A stretch of DNA of 64,000 bases, taken from assembly GCF_937873765.1 (NCBI RefSeq), contig NZ_CALMZC010000001.1, positions 34,166 through 98,165 on the forward strand, written 5' to 3'. Shown here one piece after another: positions 54,952 to 64,000 of the stretch. The notes below the pieces were generated by a model. That model saw only the letters and a list, made by a program, of their open reading frames with translations. It was not told the origin of the DNA and ran no database searches. The DNA comes from an uncultured Thiothrix sp. Lineage in GTDB: Bacteria > Pseudomonadota > Gammaproteobacteria > Thiotrichales > Thiotrichaceae. The stretch's first letter is position 1, and every line of letters starts with the position of its first letter. Made by a program: the position numbers and the translations under genes.

Positions 54952-55718
54952 CGGAAAGTAACAAAAGCACCGGATTCGCCTGAGGCACTGCGTACACGCA
55001 TTAAGTTAGAGCGCGCTTCTGATTCAGAGCCAAAAGGCACACGGACTTTGTATAAACCATCAACTGAATCAACAACTGCGTTTAAGCCTCGACTCGCCAT
55101 AGAACTACGCACTTGTTGAGCTTTGCTGCTGCTCCCTGAAGCAAAGACTTGTACTGCAGCACGGCCAGAACTGCTGCCGATACTAGCGCCGTTGCCACCG
55201 CCTCCTGCATAATAATCATTACCGCCGCTATTGTCGGAGCTGCCATTAGCATAGTAATCACCACCACTGCTCCCACTGTTACTGTTTGTGTTAGCGCTAT
55301 AGCTATCATAGCTGTCGTTATTACCACCGCTATAATCATAAGCTTCTGTAGTACCCGCCGTGTCATAACCACCACTTGCTTGGCCTTGCTGACCCCCTTG
55401 ACTTTGGTCATAGCCATTAGCCGCGTAGGTATCATAACCGCCAGCTTGTTGACCTTGCTGTCCACCTTGAGCGTAACTCCCGCCATATTGCGGTTGTTGA
55501 GGTTGGGCAATTTGTGGTGGGTAATAGTTAGAACTGCCACCCTGTTGTGGTTGGGCATAAGTACCACCGTAACTGCCTCCCTCTGTTAGGGGGCCAGCTT
55601 CAGGAATATTACTAGTTGAACCCGTTGCGGAAGGGTCTTCATAAGGTGTATTACTACAGGCAGAGACCAAAAAAACCGTTGCTGACAAAGCTAAAGCCAG
55701 ACGTAAAGAGTGTTTCAT
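54948..55718 (-). CDS. SPOR-domain lipoprotein with Gly/Gln/Tyr-rich linker
   Basis: A 256-residue lipoprotein. The signal ends with a lipobox (VFLVSAC), then a long low-complexity linker of Gly, Gln, Ser, Asn and Tyr with repeated QGGQQGQ and GGYDT units. The C-terminal 70 residues are a SPOR domain (AAVQVFASGSSSKAQQVRSS, GLYKVRVPFGSESEARSNLM). SPOR domains bind denuded septal peptidoglycan, as in RlpA, so this is a probable outer-membrane protein acting at division sites, but there is no RlpA catalytic domain. ATG 55718 is preferred over the in-frame 55763 because it gives the lipoprotein signal. Confidence 0.85.
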   Translation of the reverse strand: MKHSLRLALALSATVFLVSACSNTPYEDPSATGSTSNIPEAGPLTEGGSYGGTYAQPQQGGSSNYYPPQIAQPQQPQYGGSYAQGGQQGQQAGGYDTYAANGYDQSQGGQQGQASGGYDTAGTTEAYDYSGGNNDSYDSYSANTNSNSGSSGGDYYANGSSDNSGGNDYYAGGGGNGASIGSSSGRAAVQVFASGSSSKAQQVRSSMASRGLNAVVDSVDGLYKVRVPFGSESEARSNLMRVRSASGESGAFVTFR

Positions 55719-55797
55719 ATTGTTGTTAGCCCTCAAATAAATTGTTATTGCTTTATAAGACAATACTATAGTCTCATAGTTCAGCAGACAAGCTAAA

Positions 55798-56745
55798 CTA
55801 TTGAAAGTGATTATAGCCGTCTGGAAGATTAACTAACGGATAATCGATGCTAAGTTCTGACGATTGGCTAGTTATTTCGCCAATACATTTTAAGTGCAGA
55901 TGATTAACTAATTGATAATTTTCTATTTCTTTTAAAATGTGTTTTGGAACAGTAAATAGTAGCTCATAATCATCCCCGCCGGTTAAAGCAAAACCTAAGG
56001 CATTTGATAAATTTAATTTTTGCAAAGTGGGGCTTAAGGGGATTTGCTGATGGTAAAGTTTTGCCCCGACCTGTGAACGTGCTAATAAATGTTTTAAATC
56101 AGCGACCAAGCCGTCGGAAACATCCATACAACTATGGGCACGGCCGCGTAGCCAAGCACCTAAGGCAAAACGTGGACTAGGGTAGTTAAGGCATTCAATA
56201 CAATAATTGGCGTCAGTAATGGGCAAACTTAAACGTTCTTGGATAACCGCCAAGCCAGCCGCCGCATCTCCTAAATAACCTGAGACGAAAATTAAATCAC
56301 CGACTTGTGCACCACTACGCAACAAGGCTTGCTGTTTGGGTGCGGTTCCCATCACTTGAATGCTGATACTTAAAGGCCCACGAGTCGTATCGCCCCCGAT
56401 GAGAAAAATACCTGCCGCATGAGCAAGCTCTTTTAGACCGCGTGTAAAGTCTTCTAACCAATCCTGATCAAGCTTGGGGAGGGTTAACGCCAGGGTAAAC
56501 CAACGCGGTTTAGCCCCCATCGCCGCTAAATCACTTAAGTTTACCGCTAAGGCCTTATAGCCAATCGCATGCGCTGGGGTATCTAAGGGAAAATGCACGC
56601 CGTTGACTAGGGTATCGACTGAGATAATCAGCTCTTCATCAGGGGCGATTTGAACAATAGCAGCATCATCTCCGACACTGACACTGACTTCTTCAGGGAA
56701 TGGTGTCCAAGTAAAATAATGCTGGATAAGATCAAATTCATGCAT
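55798..56745 (-). CDS. thiL: Thiamine-monophosphate kinase
   Basis: A 315-residue enzyme that phosphorylates thiamine monophosphate to thiamine pyrophosphate with ATP. Visible family motifs are VGDDAAIV near the N-terminus, ISVDTLVNGVHFPLD, ALAVNLSDLAAMGAKPRWFT, IGGDTTRGP, and CMDVSDGLVADLKHLL followed by GGDDYELLFTVP. The length is normal. It is monocistronic here; a structured non-coding stretch with its own promoter candidate lies upstream on the same strand. Confidence 0.95.
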   Translation of the reverse strand: MHEFDLIQHYFTWTPFPEEVSVSVGDDAAIVQIAPDEELIISVDTLVNGVHFPLDTPAHAIGYKALAVNLSDLAAMGAKPRWFTLALTLPKLDQDWLEDFTRGLKELAHAAGIFLIGGDTTRGPLSISIQVMGTAPKQQALLRSGAQVGDLIFVSGYLGDAAAGLAVIQERLSLPITDANYCIECLNYPSPRFALGAWLRGRAHSCMDVSDGLVADLKHLLARSQVGAKLYHQQIPLSPTLQKLNLSNALGFALTGGDDYELLFTVPKHILKEIENYQLVNHLHLKCIGEITSQSSELSIDYPLVNLPDGYNHFQ

Positions 56746-56760
56746 ACGGATCAGCCCTTG

Positions 56761-56928
56761 TTTTAAAATGCAGAAAGCCCCAAGTAGCTGGGGCTTTCAT
56801 GTTCCTCAATGGTGCTAGAGACAAATACCATTTAACCGACACTGACCAGAGGATGCTTGTCTTTTCCTTGTACCCTAACCGACACTCATCCTCAGTTCAA
56901 GTTTAGTGCGAATCCAGAGATTTCACTG
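56761..56928 (-). ncRNA. Candidate small RNA or thiL leader
   Basis: On the reverse strand a near-consensus promoter (TTGACC at 56962-56957, 16-nt spacer, TATCAT at 56940-56935) is followed by about 165 nt that can fold into three stems: GAGGATG/CATCCTC (arms 56887-56893 and 56849-56855), AATGGT/ACCATT (56827-56832 and 56808-56813) and a GC-rich hairpin AAAGCCCC/GGGGCTTT (56774-56797) followed by a T-containing tract. An 11-bp direct repeat TAACCGACACT occurs twice (56833-56843, 56876-56886). No open frame is evident. I do not recognise the family. It could be an independent sRNA or an attenuated thiL leader. Confidence 0.45.
56774..56797 (-). terminator. Rho-independent-like hairpin upstream of thiL
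   Basis: A perfect 8-bp stem AAAGCCCC/GGGGCTTT with an 8-nt loop. On the reverse strand it is followed by CTGCATTTTAAAA, a weak T tract. It ends the candidate small RNA and lies 28 bp before the thiL start. Confidence 0.6.
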
Positions 56929-56934
56929 TAACTC

Positions 56935-56962
56935 ATGATAAAAAGATGGTTTTTTAGGTCAA
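56935..56962 (-). promoter_or_regulatory. Sigma-70 promoter candidate for the small RNA or thiL
   Basis: TTGACC and TATCAT hexamers are separated by 16 bp on the reverse strand. Both are close to consensus. Predicted transcription would start near 56928. Confidence 0.5.
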
Positions 56963-57057
56963 AAGGTGTGAATTTGCATCTAATTGAGCTTTCCTTGCTA
57001 AGCTTACTGCGGCAAGCCTCTGAGTTTTGCTACTATATACTTTTCTTAAAATAATGA

Positions 57058-58784
<1,727 letters not shown>

Positions 58785-58853
58785 TGTTTTGGGAGATTAC
58801 TAATATTTAAATGTCAAAGGCTGACTAGTTTTACTACCTTTAATTGTTGTTTA

Positions 58854-58862
58854 TGCTATAAA
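58854..58862 (+). promoter_or_regulatory. Extended -10 promoter candidate of the gcv operon
   Basis: TGCTATAAA, an extended -10 element, lies about 20 bp before the glycine riboswitch. No good -35 is seen. Its position directly upstream of the aptamer supports it. Confidence 0.45.
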
Positions 58863-58874
58863 CTCTCCCTTCAA

Positions 58875-59100
58875 CAAGCATCTCAGCAGGAGAGCGCTTC
58901 AGTAAGAAGCCGCCGAAGGCGCATAGCCCGTAAACGCTCAGGCAAAAGGACTGTTAGTGATGGTTGACTCTGGAGAGTGGTGCGGCTGCATCCACCGAAG
59001 GGTAGTAACTTATTGTGTCTGCAATGGCTCGCAGTAAGGAATCTCTCAGGTAGCAAGGACAGAGGGGCGGTAGATAGAGATGATCTGCCGCCCTTTTTTC
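58875..59100 (+). ncRNA. Tandem glycine riboswitch controlling gcvTHP
   Basis: Two glycine aptamers lie in tandem. The first is about 58885-58965 (CAGGAGAGCGCTTC, then GCCGCCGAAGGCGC, CGTAAACGCTCAGGC and AAAGGACTG). The second is about 58971-59064 (CTCTGGAGAGTGG, ACCGAAGGGTAGTAAC, ATCTCTCAGGTAGC and AAGGACAGAGG). They share the conserved core of the Rfam glycine class. The expression platform is the intrinsic terminator immediately downstream, so glycine binding is expected to turn on transcription of gcvT, gcvH and gcvP. Confidence 0.95.
59065..59099 (+). terminator. Riboswitch expression-platform terminator
   Basis: GGGCGGTAGAT and ATCTGCCGCCC form an 11-bp stem with one G-U pair and a 7-nt loop, followed directly by six T residues (59094-59099). 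It lies 21 bp before gcvT and just after the second aptamer, so it is the regulated terminator. Confidence 0.9.
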
Positions 59101-59119
59101 ATGTTAACGGGAGAATACA

Positions 59120-60202
59120 ATGCAACATACCCCTTTCTATCAAAAGCATCTTGAGGCTGGCGCGAAAATGGTTGATTTCGCTGGCTGGGAAATGCCGATT
59201 CATTATGGCTCACAATTACAAGAGCATAAGCAGGTTCGCAGTGATGCGGGTCTATTCGATGTCTCGCATATGGTCGTCTTAGATCTGCAAGGCATGGATG
59301 CCAAACCTTATCTGCTCAAGCTACTCGCTAACAATGTCGATAAACTCAAAGAACCCGGCAAAGCTTTATATAGCTGTATGTTGAATGAGCAGGGTGGGGT
59401 GATCGACGATCTAATCGTCTATTATTTGGCGGATACGGCTTATCGCATCGTGGTCAATGCCGGTACTCGCGCTAAAGATTTGGCTTGGATGCAACAGCAA
59501 CTCCAAGGCTTCGATGCCCAACTCACTGAGCGTTCAGACTTAGCTATGCTCGCTGTTCAAGGCCCGAATGCACGCGCTAAAGTATTCTCGTTAATGCCTG
59601 CTGATGAACTAGCCATCGCTGAGTTCTTACAGCCGTTTTATGGTGCACAGATCGGTACTTGGTTTATCGCCCGCACGGGTTATACCGGTGAGGACGGTTT
59701 TGAGCTGATGTTCCCCGCTGAGCAAGCTAACAAGGTTTGGGATGCTTTGCTGGGTGCAGGTATTCCACCGACCGGATTAGGCGCACGCGATACTTTACGT
59801 CTTGAAGCAGGAATGAATCTGTACGGTACGGATATGGATGAAACTACCTCACCTCTAACTTCTGGTTTGGGGTGGACGATTGCTTGGCAACCCACTGAGC
59901 GTGATTTCATTGGTCGAAAAGCGTTAGAAACAGAAAAAGCTGCAGGCGTACAGCAAAAATTTGTCGGTTTAGTTTTAGAAGGCAAAGGGGTGCTGCGTAA
60001 TCATATGAAAGTCACTTGTGAGGCGGGTGACGGTGAAATTACCAGTGGTACTTTCTCGCCAAGTTTAGGCGTTGCGATTGCTTTGGCACGTGTACCTGCA
60101 GCTTGTGGTGAGCAGTGCTCTATTGATATTCGCGGTAAGCTTTATCCTGCCAAGGTTGTGAAACCTGTGTTTGTTCGGCATGGTCAATCGGTTTTAAGTT
60201 AA
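59120..60202 (+). CDS. gcvT: Glycine cleavage system T protein (aminomethyltransferase)
   Basis: A 360-residue enzyme that transfers the aminomethyl carbon from the H protein to tetrahydrofolate and releases ammonia. Family motifs are [64 protein letters not shown] and [15 protein letters not shown] lies 8 nt before ATG 59120. First gene of the glycine-controlled gcvTHP operon. Confidence 0.96.
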   Translation: MQHTPFYQKHLEAGAKMVDFAGWEMPIHYGSQLQEHKQVRSDAGLFDVSHMVVLDLQGMDAKPYLLKLLANNVDKLKEPGKALYSCMLNEQGGVIDDLIVYYLADTAYRIVVNAGTRAKDLAWMQQQLQGFDAQLTERSDLAMLAVQGPNARAKVFSLMPADELAIAEFLQPFYGAQIGTWFIARTGYTGEDGFELMFPAEQANKVWDALLGAGIPPTGLGARDTLRLEAGMNLYGTDMDETTSPLTSGLGWTIAWQPTERDFIGRKALETEKAAGVQQKFVGLVLEGKGVLRNHMKVTCEAGDGEITSGTFSPSLGVAIALARVPAACGEQCSIDIRGKLYPAKVVKPVFVRHGQSVLS

Positions 60203-60228
60203 TTGTTTAGTTAATTAGGAGATTTCAA

Positions 60229-60621
60229 ATGAGTAAGGTTCCAGCCAATTTAAAATATGCCGATTCCCATGAGTGGGTGCGTGGCAATAGCGATGGTACG
60301 GTGACGATAGGGATTACTGACCATGCCCAAGCTTTATTAGGTGATTTAGTCTTCGTCGAACTGCCAGAGCTTGGTGCTGATTTAGCGAGCGGTACTGAAT
60401 GCGGGGTGGTCGAATCGGTGAAAGCAGCTTCAGATATTTATGCACCGATTAGCGGCGAAGTTGTGGAAGTGAATGAAGCGTTAGATGGCAGCCCTGAGCT
60501 AGTGAATACTGATCCCTATGAAGCAGGCTGGATTTTCAAAGTAAAGCCAGCGGATGCTAGTGAAATTGCTGCACTGCTGTCGGCGGAAGCTTATGGCGAA
60601 TTAGTCGCTTCCGAAGCCTAA
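60229..60621 (+). CDS. gcvH: Glycine cleavage system H protein
   Basis: A 130-residue lipoyl carrier protein that shuttles the aminomethyl group among P, T and L proteins. The lipoyl-lysine site is [20 protein letters not shown], and the N-terminus has [15 protein letters not shown] precedes ATG 60229. Length and motif are standard. The gene lies between gcvT and gcvP. Confidence 0.97.
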   Translation: MSKVPANLKYADSHEWVRGNSDGTVTIGITDHAQALLGDLVFVELPELGADLASGTECGVVESVKAASDIYAPISGEVVEVNEALDGSPELVNTDPYEAGWIFKVKPADASEIAALLSAEAYGELVASEA

Positions 60622-60642
60622 TCACTGACTGAGTAACACAAC

Positions 60643-63522
60643 ATGATGAACCCGTTAAACGTTGCTCTGAATATTTTAGAGCAGCGTGAATATTTTATTG
60701 CCCGCCATATTGGCCCCAATGAAGCCGATACCCAAGCCATGTTAGCCACCGTGGGCGCAACATCCCTAGATGCGCTCATTCAAAGTACAGTGCCCGCGAA
60801 TATCCTCACCCATGCGCCGTTAGCGATAGGTGATAGCCAAACCGAAGCAGAAGCTTTGGCGTATTTAAAAAGTTTAGCCTCTCAAAATAAGGTCAACAAG
60901 TCTTATATCGGTTTAGGCTATTACGACACGATAGTACCGCCCGTGATTTTGCGTAATGTGATGGAAAATCCGGGTTGGTATACAGCTTATACGCCATATC
61001 AACCGGAGATTTCGCAAGGTCGTTTAGAGGGTTTGCTCAATTACCAGCAAATGGTCACTGATCTGACCGGTATGGATATTGCCAATGCGTCTTTGCTGGA
61101 TGAGGCTACTGCAGCAGCCGAAGCCATGACTTTATGCAAACGCTCCAATAAGTTGAAATCGGATAAGTTTTTTGTCAGTGACGATGTATTTCCACAGACG
61201 ATTGATGTGCTGAAAACACGGGCGCACTATTTCGGTTTTGAGCTGGTTATCGGCAAAATTTCCGAGCTTGCGAAACACGAAGTGTTTGGCGTGTTATTGC
61301 AATATCCATCGGTGACTGGTGAAGTCATTGACCTTGAAGCTACTATTAAACAAGCTCATGCACAGAAGGCTTTGGTCTGTGTTGCCGCTGATTTAATGGC
61401 TTTAGTGATGCTCAAATCGCCCGGTGAAATGAGCGCGGATGTGGTGCTTGGTAATACCCAGCGCTTTGGCGTGCCGATGGGTTTTGGTGGACCCCATGCA
61501 GCTTATTTTGCAACCAAGGATGCTTATAAGCGCACGATGCCCGGACGGGTGATTGGCGTGTCGATTGATAGCCACGGCAAGCAAGCGCTGCGTATGGCGA
61601 TGCAAACTCGTGAGCAACATATTCGCCGCGAAAAAGCGACCTCGAATATTTGTACGGCGCAAGCGCTTTTGGCGAATATGGCGGGTTTTTATGCGGTCTA
61701 TCATGGCCCGGAAGGTTTGAAAACAATCGCGGGACGCATCCAACGTTTAACTTCGATCTTAGCCAAAGGCTTGCAGCAAAAAGGCGCAAAACTGCTGCAT
61801 GATACGTGGTTCGATACGATTGTCGTGGAGAGTGAAGGGGCTTATGAGCGTGCTTTAGCCGCAGGCATTAATCTGCGTAAAGTATCGGACTCGCAAGTCG
61901 GGATTAGCGTAGATGAAGGCAAAACACGTGCAGATATTGCTGAACTCTTTGATGTATTACTCGGTGCAGGTCATGGTTTAAGCATTGATGCTTTAGATCA
62001 AACGGTACTGGCAGAAAAGTTCAGTGGTATTCCGTCTGGCTATCAACGTACTTCCGATTTCCTCACGCATCCCGTATTCAATGCGCATCACTCTGAATCA
62101 GAAATGCTGCGTTATCTGAAGCGCTTAGAAAATAAAGACTTTTCGCTGGTACATGGCATGATTCCGCTGGGGTCTTGCACGATGAAGTTGAATGCTACAG
62201 CGGAAATGATTCCAGTGACTTGGCCTGAGTTTGGCAATATCCACCCGTTTGCACCGAATGAGCAAACCGTGGGCTATCGCGCCATGATTAAGGAGTTGGA
62301 AGATTGGTTGGTGGAAATCACTGGTTATGATGCGATTTCTATGCAGCCGAATTCGGGCGCGCAAGGTGAATATGCGGGCTTAGTCGCGATTCGTCGTTAT
62401 CAAGCCAGTCTTGGGCAAGGGCAGCGTGATGTGTGCTTAATTCCTAGCTCCGCGCATGGTACGAATCCTGCGTCTGCTGCGATGGTTAATCTTAAAGTTG
62501 TCGTCGTTGAATGTGACGCGAATGGTAATGTGGATGTTGCGGATTTACGCGCTAAAGCTGAACAACATGCTACGAATTTGTCCTGCTTAATGGTCACTTA
62601 TCCATCTACACATGGAGTTTTTGAACAAGAGATCGTCGAGATTTGCGAGATTGTACACCAGTACGGTGGGCAGGTTTACATGGACGGTGCGAATATGAAT
62701 GCGCAGGTCGGGTTATCGAAGCCGGGTAAATTTGGCTCGGATGTCTCACATCTCAATCTGCACAAGACTTTTGCGATTCCGCACGGTGGAGGTGGTCCTG
62801 GCATGGGGCCGATTGGCGTAAAAGCGCATCTCGCTCCATTCTTATCTAGTAACGTGGTTAATCCGCCGTTTGATGCGCTGGTGGGTAATAGTGCAATTTC
62901 CGCTGCACCCTATGGCAGTGGTTCGATTCTGCCCATTTCATGGACTTACATTAAGCTCATGGGCGCGAATGGTCTGAAACGTGCTACTGAAATGGCGATT
63001 CTGAATGCTAATTACATGATGCAGCGCTTGTCTGAGCATTATCCCGTGTTATTTCGGGGTACGAATGGGCGGGTGGCGCATGAATGTATTATCGATATTC
63101 GCCCCATTAAAGCTGCGTCCGGCATTGATGAATCAGATATTGCCAAACGCTTGATGGATTACGGTTTCCATGCACCCACCATGTCCTTTCCGGTCGCTGG
63201 TACACTGATGATTGAACCGACCGAATCCGAACCGAAAGAGGAATTAGATCGTTTCTGTGATGCCATGATTGCGATTCGTGAAGAAATTCGCAAAGTGCAA
63301 GAGGGTGTGTGGCCTGCCGATAATAATCCGCTAGTGAATGCACCGCATACGCTGGATGATTTAACGCAAGCTTGGGAGCGCCCCTATTCACAAACGGATG
63401 CGGTATTCCCGAAAGGCGTGATTCCGACCGCAAAATATTGGCCAACGGTGAATCGGATTGATAATGTCTATGGGGATCGGAATTTGGTTTGCTCTTGTCC
63501 GCCGATGGAGAGTTATCGGTAA
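60643..63522 (+). CDS. gcvP: Glycine cleavage system P protein (glycine decarboxylase)
   Basis: A 959-residue PLP enzyme that decarboxylates glycine and hands the aminomethyl group to the H protein. The single long chain fuses the two halves found separately in some bacteria. The pyridoxal-phosphate lysine lies in [20 protein letters not shown]. Other motifs are [17 protein letters not shown] at the start, [20 protein letters not shown], and [20 protein letters not shown] in the middle. The length matches E. coli GcvP. The L protein (lpd) is not in the window. It is the last gene of the operon. Confidence 0.97.
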   Translation: MMNPLNVALNILEQREYFIARHIGPNEADTQAMLATVGATSLDALIQSTVPANILTHAPLAIGDSQTEAEALAYLKSLASQNKVNKSYIGLGYYDTIVPPVILRNVMENPGWYTAYTPYQPEISQGRLEGLLNYQQMVTDLTGMDIANASLLDEATAAAEAMTLCKRSNKLKSDKFFVSDDVFPQTIDVLKTRAHYFGFELVIGKISELAKHEVFGVLLQYPSVTGEVIDLEATIKQAHAQKALVCVAADLMALVMLKSPGEMSADVVLGNTQRFGVPMGFGGPHAAYFATKDAYKRTMPGRVIGVSIDSHGKQALRMAMQTREQHIRREKATSNICTAQALLANMAGFYAVYHGPEGLKTIAGRIQRLTSILAKGLQQKGAKLLHDTWFDTIVVESEGAYERALAAGINLRKVSDSQVGISVDEGKTRADIAELFDVLLGAGHGLSIDALDQTVLAEKFSGIPSGYQRTSDFLTHPVFNAHHSESEMLRYLKRLENKDFSLVHGMIPLGSCTMKLNATAEMIPVTWPEFGNIHPFAPNEQTVGYRAMIKELEDWLVEITGYDAISMQPNSGAQGEYAGLVAIRRYQASLGQGQRDVCLIPSSAHGTNPASAAMVNLKVVVVECDANGNVDVADLRAKAEQHATNLSCLMVTYPSTHGVFEQEIVEICEIVHQYGGQVYMDGANMNAQVGLSKPGKFGSDVSHLNLHKTFAIPHGGGGPGMGPIGVKAHLAPFLSSNVVNPPFDALVGNSAISAAPYGSGSILPISWTYIKLMGANGLKRATEMAILNANYMMQRLSEHYPVLFRGTNGRVAHECIIDIRPIKAASGIDESDIAKRLMDYGFHAPTMSFPVAGTLMIEPTESEPKEELDRFCDAMIAIREEIRKVQEGVWPADNNPLVNAPHTLDDLTQAWERPYSQTDAVFPKGVIPTAKYWPTVNRIDNVYGDRNLVCSCPPMESYR

Positions 63523-63554
63523 ATTAACAGTTTGCTGGTGTCAGCAGTTAGTTA

Positions 63555-63586
63555 AGTGAAAGGATAAAAAACTTTATCTTTTCACT
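63555..63586. terminator. Bidirectional hairpin between gcvP and the DUF1722 gene
   Basis: A 14-bp stem (63555-63568 with 63573-63586, one G-U pair) closes a 4-nt AAAC loop between two convergent stop codons. The stem is AT-rich, and A/T-rich flanks on both sides give partial T tracts in either direction. Confidence 0.7.
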
Positions 63587-63589
63587 GCT

Positions 63590-63976
63590 TTAAATTAAGT
63601 TCAACAGCATCAACTCATTTGGGTGCGGTTTTAAATAGTACTGCCGCCCAATATATGGATGAGGATGCTTACGAAAATGATGTTTTAGCAAAGTAATCGG
63701 CACAATTAAAGGTAGATAGCCTTGCTGATACTGGCTAATCGTTTCGACTAATTCAGCTCGATCTTCACGCGCTAAATCGCTTGGCAGATAGCCCACTAAA
63801 TGCGCCAGCACATTACCTTGTTGACCACGTGATGCACGCTTAGCTAAGACTTGCATGAGCTTTTGAATATATTCAGCTTGTAAGCTCGCTAAATCGGTGG
63901 TACCTGCTTGGGCAACAAGCTGACCGAGTTCACGCAAACTGTTTTGGGTCATGCACCAGAGGAGTTGAAGAGCCAC
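63590..63976 (-). CDS. DUF1722 (YbgA-family) protein, possibly frameshifted at its start
   Basis: A 128-residue reading frame that contains nearly all of a DUF1722 domain: LRELGQLVAQAGTTDLASLQ, then YIQKLMQVLAKRASRGQQGN, VLAHLVGYLPSDLAREDRAE, PLIVPITLLKHHFRKHPHPY and IGRQYYLKPHPNELMLLN. This domain occurs alone (YbgA) or fused behind DUF523. The frame starts at GTG 63976 and an in-frame TAA lies at 63994-63992, so the usual beginning of the domain (FHxxHKLLLLAH-like) is missing. Either a frameshift separates it from upstream coding sequence that runs off the window, or translation starts internally. Confidence 0.7.
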   Translation of the reverse strand: MALQLLWCMTQNSLRELGQLVAQAGTTDLASLQAEYIQKLMQVLAKRASRGQQGNVLAHLVGYLPSDLAREDRAELVETISQYQQGYLPLIVPITLLKHHFRKHPHPYIGRQYYLKPHPNELMLLNLI

Positions 63977-64000
63977 TAAAGCGGTAGTAACTTAAGCGAT

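Noticed and set aside
55082..55589. Frames of 146-161 codons on both strands overlapping the SPOR lipoprotein
   Set aside because: They arise from the low-complexity linker of the lipoprotein gene, and the Thr/Ile/Val-rich translations have no domain or ribosome-binding site.

Overview
The window looks like a gammaproteobacterial chromosome of moderate, slightly AT-leaning composition. Supporting genes are glutamate synthase gltBD, primase dnaG, mltA, thiL, serS, a gcvTHP operon behind a tandem glycine riboswitch, a YbgA/DUF1722 gene, and a PEP-CTERM/XrtA-style exopolysaccharide locus. The overall look suggests a filamentous sulfur-oxidiser-like lineage (Thiotrichales), but the genus is a guess from memory of gene content, not a result.

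Layout. 1-3.9 kb: the start of a GntR/FCD regulator (cut by the window edge) with a palindromic operator candidate, then a YbbA/YbbP-type ABC exporter pair. 3.9-23 kb: a large surface-polysaccharide region. It opens with a PilZ-like protein and a catalytically degenerate EAL protein, followed by a near-continuous + strand run (GINT1-like transferase, three GT4 glycosyltransferases, Wzy-like ligase/polymerase, Wzx-like flippase, FemAB-like protein). A convergent - strand four-gene operon follows (FemAB, glycosyltransferase, polysaccharide deacetylase, asparagine-synthase-like amidotransferase), and then a divergent Wzz/BY-kinase. Together these would assemble, modify, flip, polymerise and length-control an exopolysaccharide. 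No exosortase or outer-membrane exporter is in the window.

23-31.2 kb: core nitrogen assimilation (gltD, gltB) and dnaG. 31.2-34.2 kb: a scar of decayed mobile DNA, with an IS5-type transposase pseudogene, an unassigned 0.7 kb stretch and an IS110-type pseudogene containing an internal 62-bp duplication. 34.2-41.8 kb: a GAF-winged-helix regulator with a probable target aldehyde dehydrogenase, a C-terminally truncated SelO, a small proline-rich protein, a rhodanese-methyltransferase fusion, mltA and a secreted PL14-like protein. 42.0-42.6 kb holds a second, diverged IS5-type remnant in opposite orientation.

42.8-47.4 kb is the most unusual part. A two-gene operon joins a KAP-family P-loop NTPase to a 1034-residue NACHT NTPase that carries 27 tandem Arg-Ser/Leu-Ser dipeptides encoded by a pure hexanucleotide repeat. 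It lies just inside the remnant IS and behind a set of perfect palindromes. I propose it as a candidate STAND-type defence or conflict system with a length-variable linker.

47.4-64 kb returns to mostly housekeeping genes: a HAD phosphatase, a DUF3445 haem-dependent demethylase-like protein, two secreted small proteins, a UDG-family protein, DUF2750, CvfB, a MerR-photolyase pair, a SPOR lipoprotein, thiL, a candidate small RNA, serS, a DUF192 lipoprotein, the glycine riboswitch with gcvTHP, and a DUF1722 gene at the edge. I saw no tRNA, rRNA or CRISPR array.
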